Below, piece by piece: positions 45,255 through 54,978 of a DNA stretch of 64,000 nt. Made by a program: the position numbers and the translations under genes. The number at the start of each line of letters is the position of its first letter. Positions within the stretch are counted from its first letter, which is position 1. Under the pieces are notes generated by a model, which was not told the DNA's origin, did no database searches, and saw only the letters and a program-made list of their open reading frames with translations. The DNA is from Flagellimonas sp. MMG031 (lineage in GTDB: Bacteria > Bacteroidota > Bacteroidia > Flavobacteriales > Flavobacteriaceae): positions 994,501 through 1,058,500 of the forward strand of contig NZ_CP157804.1 in assembly GCF_040112705.1 (NCBI RefSeq), given 5' to 3'.

Positions 45255-46457
45255 TTAGTTATAGAGTTGCTTTATTTTCCTTTCAGTCATTAGGACCAAA
45301 GAACAAATGCCTGCAAGAAAAAATATGGCTCCAAGGACAACATGTGAAATGGATAGGGAGTGATGGTAATACCTGCTAAGACCATGTCCTGTAATACTAC
45401 CGTAAAGGACCATGGCATGGAGGATATAAATGGCCAATGTGTTTTGCCCAATTTGAAGAATAATCTTATGGGCCAAAAAGTTTCTCAATAAAATGAATAT
45501 GGCAAAGATGACAAGGACCACTCCCAACCTGGCGAAAAGGTAGCTGTTGTCAAGTGCCCTATGTAAAAGAGGGGTGTCGATCAAGAATCCAAGGTCCCGT
45601 ATGAACTCATAGGATTGGAGAATCAATAGTATACCGATAGAAAGGGTAATTAAAAATGCTTTGAGGTAGAATCCTTGCCTGTTTGGATTGGAATGAAAAA
45701 ATCCAGATAGGCACGCACCTGCCGTAGCAAAGCCAAACCAGGGCACCATAGTAAAAACGGAACCGTTCTCTGTTGTTATATAATTGGATAGCCAGCCGGG
45801 CAGGAATCCATAATCCCATTGATCCATAAGTCCATTGGACAGAAAGAGCAAAATGGTAATGGAGCCCAACAAGAATTGGAACAGGTATTTGCCTGACTTA
45901 TGGAATGGCAAATAAAGTACAACAATAAAGATCATCGATAGACCCAAACATTGGAGCACATGGACAATATCAAAACTGGTATTGATCGAGCCTTCCAACA
46001 ATCGTCCGAACCGGATCTGCAATACATAACCGATGAGAATGAGTAGGCTCCCCCTTTTGATTCCCTTCTTGACGCGAGGATTTGACCATCCCATATCATA
46101 TTTTTTGAAGAGTAAATACGTGAAGATGAATCCCGTTACGGTAAAGAAAACGGGGGCGGTCACCCCCCTGAGATAAGCCCATAGGGAATAGGCCGTACCT
46201 CCTTCTTCCCGATAGCTTTCGGTCAATAATGCGGATACGAAGTGTCCCTGCAGCATCATCAAAATGGCCCAGGCACGAAGGGCGTCAATAAAGTATAGTC
46301 GCTCAGGATTGGCCTTTTCCGAGAGCTTTCTATGTTCCCTTTTGTTTTGATTCAATAGTTCTATATCGATTGGGATGAAAGGACTGATTGTTATTCTTAA
46401 TTTACGGAGTAAGCCTGATCTTGGATCGTGTTGCCCCCACTTATGTGCAAAATACAC
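45255..46457 (-). CDS. DUF1624/heparan-alpha-glucosaminide N-acetyltransferase-like membrane protein
   Basis: The 400-residue protein has the family start RLYFIDALRAWAILMMLQGHF at about 54-75 (compare SLDxLRGxAIxxMxxxH), then about ten membrane helices, TAPVFFTVTGFIFTYLL, a GWSNPRVKKGIKRG loop, and a late IGQNTLAIYILHAMVLYG. It probably moves acyl groups across the membrane onto a periplasmic sugar or lipid. The first 50 residues are polar and atypical, so the true start may be an alternative codon nearer to the first helix. It converges on terC. Confidence 0.8.
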   Translation of the reverse strand: MYFAHKWGQHDPRSGLLRKLRITISPFIPIDIELLNQNKREHRKLSEKANPERLYFIDALRAWAILMMLQGHFVSALLTESYREEGGTAYSLWAYLRGVTAPVFFTVTGFIFTYLLFKKYDMGWSNPRVKKGIKRGSLLILIGYVLQIRFGRLLEGSINTSFDIVHVLQCLGLSMIFIVVLYLPFHKSGKYLFQFLLGSITILLFLSNGLMDQWDYGFLPGWLSNYITTENGSVFTMVPWFGFATAGACLSGFFHSNPNRQGFYLKAFLITLSIGILLILQSYEFIRDLGFLIDTPLLHRALDNSYLFARLGVVLVIFAIFILLRNFLAHKIILQIGQNTLAIYILHAMVLYGSITGHGLSRYYHHSLSISHVVLGAIFFLAGICSLVLMTERKIKQLYN

Positions 46458-47062
46458 CCTTGGGATGCGAATTGTTTTGATGGAGTTTGGTTCATTTTAC
46501 TGCTATCAAAGGTACAGTTTTGAGGATTCCTGAATCATGGTGCTCGTTAAATATTAACTCAGCATTAGGGGCACTCCTGTCCTTCCCGTCACATTCCACG
46601 GAGAACTTGAACTTATCATTTTCAAATACTGTGCTCGCTTATGCAAAAAGCGGTAGATTACCACTCAAATAATGAAAAAAGTGAGGATGGTAAAATCAGG
46701 AATATATGATGGATTCAGATTTTATAATGCTTAAAAATCAAGCAGTTAAATCTTTCATTTTTAGTGGTCTTCAATACCCGTCCCTATCCACCGGATAAGA
46801 TGGATAGGATATGAAGTTTCAAAAAGGATCACTGTAAGAGTACATCCCATTCTTCTTATAAGGATAAGAATTTTTATTTAATAATAAAGCGGGACATAAA
46901 AGTCAAAATTTATCGTTAAGTTCATATATGTTGTTTATTCAACCTAAGTTAAGTTGAAAAATCCTACACAATTCCATTGGATTAATGTATGGTTTTAGAG
47001 AAGTTTAGTTTTTTTGTCCAACCATTATCCTTTTAATACTGGTAACCCCAATCAACCCAAAG
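46458..47062. other. Gene-free region between the acyltransferase and the giant PAS protein
   Basis: These 605 AT-rich bases lie between divergent genes. I see no supported ORF or strong structure; promoters for both flanking genes are expected but cannot be placed with confidence. Confidence 0.4.
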
Positions 47063-50000
47063 ATGAACGACTACGGTAATCTCTTTTATCAAAACCCCTT
47101 GGCCAATTGGGTCTATGACATGTGGAATTTTGAAATTCTGGATGCAAACGAGGCGGCGTTGAATCTTTATGGATACAATCGCAAAGCGTTTCTTTCCCTA
47201 TCCTTACATGACCTAGCCGCCCAGAATGAGGTTCCGGACATTGGAGCCTGCCCTGAAAATATCGACCCGGAAAAGGAAAGTATCCCGTTTGGCACCTTTA
47301 CCCACAAGAAAAAAAATGGAAAACCAATTCGGGTGGAAATCATAGGGCGCAAGGTAAATTTTCATAACAGAAAATGCATCATGGTCGTATGCCAGGAAGT
47401 TACCCAAAAGGAACAACACTTCGTTGCATTACAGCAATCCGAAAAAAGATTGGAAACCGCCTCGGAAATAGCCAAACTGGGGTATTGGAAATATGACATC
47501 CATTCGGGTTCATTGAATTGGACGGACAAGGTATATAACATTTGGGGAAGGACCAAGGACGACTTTGAAGTAACTTTTGATGCCTTTTATCAGAGCATAC
47601 ATCCCGATGACAGGGAGTTTTTTGAACTGGAACAGGAAGCAGCGTTGTCAGGGCAGGCAGAAATGGATTTTGTACATCGGATTCTGCTTCCCGATGGAAG
47701 TATCAGATGGGTTCGGGAGCAGGGAAGATTGAACAGAAACGATAAAGGGGAACCCATCTCATTTGAGGGTACCGTTCAGGACGTTTCTAAGCAAAGGGAG
47801 GAAGAACAGCAACTTAAATTATTGGAAAGTGTGGTGACCCATGCCAATGATGCCGTCATGATCACCGATGCAGGGCCGCTGGTGGAACAAGATCCAAGGA
47901 TAGTGTATGTTAATAGGGCATTTACCCAAATGACAGGGTATAGGCCTGAAGAGGTTATTGGCAAAACCCCAGACATGTTGAGAGGTCCAAAAACGGATAG
48001 AGTTGAATTGGAACGATTCTACAAAACCTTGACCAGAGGGGAACCCTGCGAGGTCGTCATTACCAATTACCGGAAAAATGGTTCGCCATTCTGGATCAAT
48101 ATCGCAGCTTCACCAGTTAAGGATATCAAAGGGACAATTTCACACTATATTGCCATCCAAAGGGATGTGTCATCAAAAATCAATGCCCAGCTCGAGAAAG
48201 ATTTTCTGACCAAGGTCAGTGCAACTTTTAAGGAGAGGGTAAGTCTTGGAAGCTCTCTTGAACGGGTATGTAAACAGGTCACTGTTTATGGGGATTTCAC
48301 TTTTTGTGAGGTTTGGTTGCCCAGCAGCCACAACAACAGTCTCCGGATGGCTGCGAGGTATGGGAAGGATTCGGGCGGCAAAGCATTTTACCAGCACTCC
48401 AAGGATGTGAAGGAATTTGAATTCGGACATGGGCTTCCAGGTACAGTTTGGAAAACCAAAAAATCGGTGCTCTGGGGTAACATTGAGAGAAACAATCTTT
48501 TTACCAGAAATAAGGCAGCAAAAAAAGCGGGCATAAATTCTGTCTTGGGCATTCCCTTAATGCACCAGGAAATGATTGTTGGAATCTTAGCTGTTGGCAC
48601 CCAAGAAAATACACCACAGTTCAAGACGCATTATCCCGTTCTTTCCAAATTAGAGGACTTTTTGGGTTCGGAGATAAACCGCAAACAATTGGAGGAGGAC
48701 TTGTCATACCTGTTCGAGACCCTGCCAGACCTTATTTGCTTATTGGATTTCAAGGGGAATTTCCTCAGAATAAACAAGGCCGGGTGCGACCTATTGGGAT
48801 ATGATGAAGCTGAGATTGTGGGCAATTCCTTCCATAAATTCATTCTTGATGAGGACCGGGAAATTTGGGATAAATTGACTCAAATGATAAGGGACGGCAA
48901 GGAAACTTTCGAAATTGAAAATCGTTACGTTACCAAAACGGGAAATCTTGTCTGGCTCAGTTGGCATTGTAAAATAGTCATTCAAGAGGGCATGGTCTAC
49001 GCAACCGCCAAGGATATCACGGAGGCCAAAAAACTGCAGGAAGTGGTTTCGGATGCATCACGGCTGGCAAAAGTAGGTGGTTGGGAAGTAGATTTGATCA
49101 ACGTGAAATTGACATGGTCGGAAGGAGTGCACCAAATCTATGAGACTGACCCCGAAAACTATGTTCCAGAGTTGAATCGCGCCATTGATTTCTACAGGGA
49201 AGACCATAGGGAAAGAGTCAAAAACATTATTGGTTTGGCCATGGAAAAAGGAGAGGCTTTTGATTATGAAGCCGCCTTTATCTCCGCAAAGGGCAACGAA
49301 AAATGGGTCAGGGCCATGGGTCAGGCCGAAACGGTCAATGGAAAATGTATACGTCTTTATGGAAGTTTCCAGGACATTACCCAAATGAAAGAAGCTGAAC
49401 ACAGGCTCTTGGCCATTTCAAATGATCTTCCCGGAGTTACCTTTCAATATTATCGCTATTCGGATGGTTCCGATAAAATGCATTCTGTAAGCGAAAAAGC
49501 ATTTGAAATATTTAATCGTACACCTCAAGAGTGTGAAGAAAATTCACATTTGATTTGGGACCAAATCAAAAAAGGGGGGGATTATGAAGTTTTGATACAG
49601 GATATCCAAAAATCCGTTGAAACACTTACCCAATGGCATAGTCGCTGGCGTTACGTCATGCCTAACGGTAAGATTCGTTGGCATGAGGGTTATGGAACAC
49701 CCTATAAATTGGCTGATGGTACCATTCTCTTCAACTCGATGGTCTTTGACATCACGGATGAGGTCAAATTGACCCATCTCTTGGAAGAAACCTCGGAACT
49801 CTCGAAAATTGGCAGTTGGGAAATGGATTTGCTTGAAGAGCAAGGAAGCGGTGCCATGTATTGGTCACCTATGGTCCGAAATATAATCGAGGTGGATGAG
49901 CACTATGACGCTTCGTTGACCGGTGGTCTGGAATTCTACACCCCCGAAAGCAAGAGTGTGGTGGAAAGGGGGATCGAGGAACTGATTGAAAATGGTACGG

Positions 50001-51970
50001 AGTATGACAAAGAAGTGTTGTTAAAGACCAGTTCCGGAAAAGAAAAATGGGTGAGGATCATTGGAAAGAGTGAACGAGTCAATGGTGTGTGCACCAAAAT
50101 ATACGGAAGTATCCAAGACATCCACGCGATGAAAACCACCCAGTTGCAGCTTCAAGAAATATTGGGCAGTATTTCGGATGCGTTTTATGCCGTGGACAGG
50201 GACTGGAACTTTACCTTTTTTAACAAGGAGGCAGAAAACCTGCTTGGGAAAAAAAGTGATGAGGTACTGGGGAAAAACCTTTGGAAGTTGTTTTCCCCTG
50301 CCCTGGGCACCAAACTGGAAACCATATACAGGACGGTTGCCAACAAAGGTAGGGCAGAAAGCTTTGAATATCTCTACCCTGGGAATGAATCATGGTATGA
50401 AATCAACACCTATCCTTCCAATGGAGGGGTTTCGGTCTATTTCAAAAATATTGATGAACGAAAAAGGGCAGAGGTGGCACTGGAATCTGCCTATCAGGAA
50501 AAGGATATGATCTTGGAGAGTATCGGGGATGCCTTTTTCGCCATGAAAGACGACTTCACTGTGACCTATTGGAACAAGACTGCTGAACGTTTGATCGGGG
50601 TCAAAAGAGAAGAACTTATTGGCAAAAACCTTTGGGACGTTTTTCCCGATGCTGTGGATCTACCTTCCTATAAAAACTATAACAAGGTACTGAAGACGAA
50701 AAAGCCAATCTCTTTTGAAGACTATTATGGCCTGTGGTTGGAAGTAAACGCATATCCATCCGAAGAAGGCATCAGTGTATTTTTTAGGGACATCACCCAA
50801 AGAAAGAAGGCCGACGAAAAAATAAGGCGCAAAACAGAACAGTTGGACATCATTGCCGAAATGAACACGGAACTGCTCAATTATAGCGATTGGTTCAAAG
50901 TAATTGAAAAAGTATTCTCGAAAGTTGGGCAATGCGTTAAAGCGGACAGGGTATACTATTTTGAAAATTCCTTTAATGAAAAAACTAGGGAGTGGGAAAC
51001 AAACCAAAGGTTGGAATGGAGCAATGAGAAAGCGCATTCACATATCAATAATCCAAAACTCCAGGGTATCCCGTTTCCCGTTATCCAGGATTTTGTTGAA
51101 CCGTTGACAAGAAAAGAGCAATTTGTGGCCATTTTCAATGAGATGCAGGATACAGAGACCAAAAGGTTGCTTCTTGAACAAGGTGTCAAATCCATTTTAG
51201 CTCTCCCCATCTTCATAGACAAGACATTTTGGGGCTTCGTTGGTTTTGAGGACTGTCAAAGTGAAAGAGATTGGGATGAGGATGATGTTTCATTCCTTAA
51301 GACCATAACGACCAACCTTTCCACTGCCATAGAGACCTCCATGACCCACAAGGAGCTGAACAAAACCAAGGGGATTTATCAGGATCTTTTTGATTTCAGT
51401 CCACAACCCATGTGGATCTTTGATCCACAAACGCTTTATTTTTTGAATGTAAACAAGGCGGCAATAACCAAATATGGCTATACATTGGAAGAATTCAAGG
51501 AGATGACCATCAGGGATATAAGACCGAATAGTGAGATAGGACTTCTGGAAAAAAATTTGGAAGAAAGCAAGAAAAGGGGTCGTGACAGTTATGCTGAGAT
51601 ATTCTTACATACTTTAAAGTCAGGTGAGACCATTTGTGTGGAGGTTTACAGTAGCGATATTGAATATGGGGGCAGGACCGTACGATTGGTACTGGCAAGC
51701 GATATTACCGAAAAACAGGAGTATATATCCACTATAGAGACCCAGAACAAAAAGTTAAGGGACATTGCGTGGACACAGTCACATGTGGTACGGGCTCCAT
51801 TATCCCGAATTTTGGGAGTCATCAATCTTTTGGATTTGGAACCTGATGATTCTGAAGATGTGCCCTTTTTACTGGAACAGGTGAAACGATCTGGGCAAGA
51901 ACTGGATAGTATCGTTCAAAAAATTGTAGCAGAGACACGTTTGATGGATATTAAAACGATAACAAAATGA
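47063..51970 (+). CDS. Giant PAS/GAF-array sensory protein with His-containing C-terminal helix and no ATPase domain
   Basis: The 1635-residue cytoplasmic protein has about ten PAS and two GAF domains: PAS (1-115), PAS_3 (125-245), a LOV-like PAS without Cys (250-375), GAF (380-545), PAS domains starting near 548, 668, 790, 910, 1030 and 1145, GAF (1265-1425) and PAS (1430-1560). It ends with a helix pair carrying AWTQSHVVRAPLSRI, H1574. This is a HisKA-like H-box, but the residue after His is Val, not Glu/Asp, and the chain ends 61 residues later without an ATPase domain. No membrane helix is seen. It overlaps the receiver gene by four bases (ATGA at 51967). The paralogous locus at 33-37 kb has the same design. 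Confidence 0.9.
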   Translation: MNDYGNLFYQNPLANWVYDMWNFEILDANEAALNLYGYNRKAFLSLSLHDLAAQNEVPDIGACPENIDPEKESIPFGTFTHKKKNGKPIRVEIIGRKVNFHNRKCIMVVCQEVTQKEQHFVALQQSEKRLETASEIAKLGYWKYDIHSGSLNWTDKVYNIWGRTKDDFEVTFDAFYQSIHPDDREFFELEQEAALSGQAEMDFVHRILLPDGSIRWVREQGRLNRNDKGEPISFEGTVQDVSKQREEEQQLKLLESVVTHANDAVMITDAGPLVEQDPRIVYVNRAFTQMTGYRPEEVIGKTPDMLRGPKTDRVELERFYKTLTRGEPCEVVITNYRKNGSPFWINIAASPVKDIKGTISHYIAIQRDVSSKINAQLEKDFLTKVSATFKERVSLGSSLERVCKQVTVYGDFTFCEVWLPSSHNNSLRMAARYGKDSGGKAFYQHSKDVKEFEFGHGLPGTVWKTKKSVLWGNIERNNLFTRNKAAKKAGINSVLGIPLMHQEMIVGILAVGTQENTPQFKTHYPVLSKLEDFLGSEINRKQLEEDLSYLFETLPDLICLLDFKGNFLRINKAGCDLLGYDEAEIVGNSFHKFILDEDREIWDKLTQMIRDGKETFEIENRYVTKTGNLVWLSWHCKIVIQEGMVYATAKDITEAKKLQEVVSDASRLAKVGGWEVDLINVKLTWSEGVHQIYETDPENYVPELNRAIDFYREDHRERVKNIIGLAMEKGEAFDYEAAFISAKGNEKWVRAMGQAETVNGKCIRLYGSFQDITQMKEAEHRLLAISNDLPGVTFQYYRYSDGSDKMHSVSEKAFEIFNRTPQECEENSHLIWDQIKKGGDYEVLIQDIQKSVETLTQWHSRWRYVMPNGKIRWHEGYGTPYKLADGTILFNSMVFDITDEVKLTHLLEETSELSKIGSWEMDLLEEQGSGAMYWSPMVRNIIEVDEHYDASLTGGLEFYTPESKSVVERGIEELIENGTEYDKEVLLKTSSGKEKWVRIIGKSERVNGVCTKIYGSIQDIHAMKTTQLQLQEILGSISDAFYAVDRDWNFTFFNKEAENLLGKKSDEVLGKNLWKLFSPALGTKLETIYRTVANKGRAESFEYLYPGNESWYEINTYPSNGGVSVYFKNIDERKRAEVALESAYQEKDMILESIGDAFFAMKDDFTVTYWNKTAERLIGVKREELIGKNLWDVFPDAVDLPSYKNYNKVLKTKKPISFEDYYGLWLEVNAYPSEEGISVFFRDITQRKKADEKIRRKTEQLDIIAEMNTELLNYSDWFKVIEKVFSKVGQCVKADRVYYFENSFNEKTREWETNQRLEWSNEKAHSHINNPKLQGIPFPVIQDFVEPLTRKEQFVAIFNEMQDTETKRLLLEQGVKSILALPIFIDKTFWGFVGFEDCQSERDWDEDDVSFLKTITTNLSTAIETSMTHKELNKTKGIYQDLFDFSPQPMWIFDPQTLYFLNVNKAAITKYGYTLEEFKEMTIRDIRPNSEIGLLEKNLEESKKRGRDSYAEIFLHTLKSGETICVEVYSSDIEYGGRTVRLVLASDITEKQEYISTIETQNKKLRDIAWTQSHVVRAPLSRILGVINLLDLEPDDSEDVPFLLEQVKRSGQELDSIVQKIVAETRLMDIKTITK

Positions 51971-52347
51971 ATACATTCGGACTGTTGGTCGATGACGACC
52001 CAATCTTTAACTGGGTCTCGACAAAATTGATAAAGAAAGTGGATTCCGAGCTGCCCATTAAATCATGTACGGATGGCAGGGAGGCATTGGACTTTCTATG
52101 CGAACATTATACAGAGGAAACCCTATACCAAATTTTACTGGACATCAACATGCCCAAGCTGAATGGATGGGAATTTATTGAAGCTCTTAAGGGAATGCAA
52201 GCTATCAAAAGTGAGAACATTTCCATTTATATTGTTTCTTCTTCCACCGACGAAAGTGATATCAAAAAAGCAAATGACCTTGCACTGGTCAAGGGATATT
52301 TTAAAAAGCCATTGTCAATAGAAGACATCAAATCCATATTTGGATAG
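51967..52347 (+). CDS. Single-domain response regulator paired with the giant PAS protein
   Basis: The 126-residue receiver has LLVDDDPIF, phosphoacceptor D59 in ILLDINMPKLNGWEF, VSSSTDE and KKPL. It has no output domain. Its start overlaps the PAS protein stop by four bases, so synthesis is coupled. It resembles the receiver at 33.3 kb (both have DINMP and NGWEFIEA). It likely exchanges phosphate with a His-containing partner. It ends in TAG. Confidence 0.92.
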   Translation: MNTFGLLVDDDPIFNWVSTKLIKKVDSELPIKSCTDGREALDFLCEHYTEETLYQILLDINMPKLNGWEFIEALKGMQAIKSENISIYIVSSSTDESDIKKANDLALVKGYFKKPLSIEDIKSIFG

Positions 52348-52503
52348 CTGATGGCAGTATAAGTTTGCCTATGGAGTTGAATACCAGCTCAATTTTATTG
52401 GAGATCGAGAGATTTCTGAAGAGGTCCATTTCAACTTTTAATTGAAATCAAGCAACATTACGATCATTATTTTTTTTTAAAACAAACCCCATAAAGACAG
52501 CCA

Positions 52504-53691
52504 ATGGAAGAGGTTAAGCGAATGAATGCTGAATATGCAAGGATCAAAAAGCTAAGCGAGTTTGATCTCGATTATGGAGATCTTCAAATGGAGTTCCAAA
52601 ATTTGGTCGAATTGGCGGCCCATATTGCAGGCACCAACATATCCCTTATCAATTTGATCGATAGCCATTCACAATGGACGGTATCATCATATTGTTACAA
52701 ATTGTTCGAAATGGATCGTGAAGACTCCATTTGCCAATATACCATTCAATCTGAACGTTCCATCGAAATACACCGTCTTGACCAAGACAATCGCTTCAAG
52801 GACAAACCCTATGTTAAGAATGATGGGTTCAAATATTATCTGGGAATCCCGCTCAAGGTACGGACAGGCGAAAACATTGGAGCCCTTTGTGTTATCGATC
52901 AAGAGGAAATGAACATTTCGGAGGAAAAGAAAAAATTGTTACGGTTGGTTGCGGACGAAATCATAAAAAAGCTGGAGTCCAAAATAAATTTGGATTCGCT
53001 ACAAGATCAGTTGGACAAGGCCATCGTCCAACGCAACCAAATGGCCCATGACGTTAGGGGTCCGATAGGGGGTATCCTTGGACTTGCTGAAACTGCCGAA
53101 AATGAAACGCTCGAACAGAGTGAGTTCGGTCTCTACTTGGAAATGATAAAAGGCGCAGCTTCCAAACTACTGGACTTGACCGATGATATCTTGGAAAGAC
53201 GTAAAGAGCAGCTTAAAGAAAATTATTTTATACTCTCGGAATTCAAAGAACATCTGGAAGACCTTTACGCCATACCTGCCTTAAACAAACGGATTAGTTT
53301 TGGAGTGGTTTTCAACCAAGCAAAAAACCAGTATAGTTTCCCAAGAAGAAAACTTCTTCCCATTGCAGGGAACATTATCGCCAATGCCATCAAGTTTACC
53401 GGACCAAAAGGAAAAATAGCCGTAAACCTTGATATAATTGATGAAGAAGATAATGTATCTCTGCTAATAGAAGTGAAGGACAATGGAAGAGGAATCCCTA
53501 AGGAAAAGTTACATCGTTTGAGGGAGATCGGTGTTGGAAGTGAGAGGGGTACCAATGATGAAAAGGGATATGGACTTGGACTTCAACTTGTCATTGAAAT
53601 GGTGGAAAGCATCAAAGGGAAGTTAAATATTCAATCGGAAGAGAACAAGGGAACTACTGTCAAAATCAAAATACCGATAAGTAGGAAGTGA
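52504..53691 (+). CDS. Soluble GAF-domain histidine kinase
   Basis: The 395-residue protein has an N-terminal GAF domain (about 20-155, NISLINLIDSHSQWTVSSY, GFKYYLGIPLKV, IGALCVIDQ), a HisKA domain with H182 in NQMAHDVRGPIGGI, and a complete ATPase domain (NIIANAIKFTGP, DNGRGIPKE, GYGLGLQLVIEMVE). Unlike the giant PAS protein, it keeps the acidic residue after His and the nucleotide-binding boxes. It lies 156 bp after the receiver and has no receiver of its own, so it may be the kinase that supplies phosphate to this locus. Confidence 0.9.
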   Translation: MEEVKRMNAEYARIKKLSEFDLDYGDLQMEFQNLVELAAHIAGTNISLINLIDSHSQWTVSSYCYKLFEMDREDSICQYTIQSERSIEIHRLDQDNRFKDKPYVKNDGFKYYLGIPLKVRTGENIGALCVIDQEEMNISEEKKKLLRLVADEIIKKLESKINLDSLQDQLDKAIVQRNQMAHDVRGPIGGILGLAETAENETLEQSEFGLYLEMIKGAASKLLDLTDDILERRKEQLKENYFILSEFKEHLEDLYAIPALNKRISFGVVFNQAKNQYSFPRRKLLPIAGNIIANAIKFTGPKGKIAVNLDIIDEEDNVSLLIEVKDNGRGIPKEKLHRLREIGVGSERGTNDEKGYGLGLQLVIEMVESIKGKLNIQSEENKGTTVKIKIPISRK

Positions 53692-54110
53692 TTGGATGGA
53701 ACCGATCTTGGGCATCAGAAAAATGAAAATATTGAACCAACTTTTTATGTTGCCACAAATAAATGTGGGACAGTGGGTTATTTGTGGTTATACGGTGTGC
53801 CTTTTTTGTTTTTGATGGGATACCTGACAATTTTTTCTTTTTGATAGCTTCGATTTATTCATGGGCTATCTATACTCCTGAATTCTTTGTCGAAATTACC
53901 GTCACAAACCCAATATTGAACAACTAATTTGGTGTTGAGCCAGTCTTTTGATAAAAGGTTTAAAAACTTATGTTGGTCCCCTTTGAAATCGAAAGAGCGT
54001 CCATGATAGCTTTTTTATCGAACGCTTTGTTCGCTTTGCAGCAACCCAAAGGCACTTAAAGGAAGCTTCTTTGTATATACTAACCTGGAAACTTTTCCCG
54101 TTAGAATACC
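53692..54110. other. Gene-free region
   Basis: I see no gene or clear structure in these 419 bp between the GAF kinase and the metzincin-like lipoprotein gene. Confidence 0.4.
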
Positions 54111-54917
54111 ATGGAATATAGATATATCAATTTGCCCCGACTCAAATTTCTATCCCTTTGCTTTGGGATTTTCTTAATAAGTTGCTCAACGGATCAGGGG
54201 ACCGGCACCAATGCCAATGATCAATCTGAAACGATCGATGTTTCGCAAAACCGTAAATCCGTTGGGGATTCGGCCGCGGACTTATTGGATGATACCAATT
54301 TTACAGGGTTGCATCTTGAAATTTTCTATGTGGCAGGTCTAAAACCCAGTGCGACAACTTTGGACAATTTTGAGATCTTTTTAAAGGAACGGCTCCACAA
54401 ACCTGACGGGGTTTCCATTACGCTTACAGAAATATCATCGCCAGGTCAAGATGTATATTCAATTGCTGATATCAGAAGTCTTGAAGACGATATCCGTCTG
54501 GCCTATAACCAAGATGGCACTATAAAGGTCTTTGGACTTTTTCTTGATGGGGAATACTCGGAGAACACGGAAAACGGTTCTGTTTTGGGTGTGGCCTACA
54601 GGAACACGTCCTTTGGCATTTTTGCAGATACCATCAGGGAATTTAGTGGACAACCTTTTGCCCCGAGTACTACTGTTCTGGAAACCACCGTGATGAATCA
54701 TGAGTTCGGGCATTTGTTGGGATTGGTGAATGCCGGTACACCATTGCAAAGTGCGCATCAGGATGAGCCACACGGAAGGCATTGTACCACAGGGAATTGT
54801 CTGATGTATTGGACAGCGGAAACCGGTGAGGGACTCATCAATATGATCAGTGGCGGCACCATTCCGGAATTGGATGCGGCCTGTTTGGCAGATTTACAGG
54901 CCAATGGTGGTAAATAA
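54111..54917 (+). CDS. Metzincin-like zinc metalloprotease lipoprotein
   Basis: The 268-residue protein has a lipoprotein signal (FLSLCFGIFLISCS, C25) and a zinc site HEFGHLLGL (H197, E198, H201). The usual third-ligand place (six residues on) is Asn207, but H224-C225-x4-C230-x-M232 follows, which matches the HCx4CxM element of archaemetzincins, with about 16 residues inserted. M232 would be the Met-turn. It is probably a membrane-anchored peptidase facing the periplasm or the surface. The gene stands alone and ends at a strong terminator shared in space with the convergent DUF4382 gene. Confidence 0.8.
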   Translation: MEYRYINLPRLKFLSLCFGIFLISCSTDQGTGTNANDQSETIDVSQNRKSVGDSAADLLDDTNFTGLHLEIFYVAGLKPSATTLDNFEIFLKERLHKPDGVSITLTEISSPGQDVYSIADIRSLEDDIRLAYNQDGTIKVFGLFLDGEYSENTENGSVLGVAYRNTSFGIFADTIREFSGQPFAPSTTVLETTVMNHEFGHLLGLVNAGTPLQSAHQDEPHGRHCTTGNCLMYWTAETGEGLINMISGGTIPELDAACLADLQANGGK

Positions 54918-54930
54918 TAACTTTGACCAT

Positions 54931-54957
54931 AAAAAAAGCCCCGTTTGGGGCTTTTCT
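54931..54957. terminator. Bidirectional terminator between the metalloprotease and DUF4382 genes
   Basis: AAAAGCCCC - GTTT - GGGGCTTTT (54934-54955) is a 9-bp perfect stem with A and T tracts on both sides, placed between convergent stops. Confidence 0.88.
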
Positions 54958-54978
54958 CCTTATAATTGATGGGATTGT

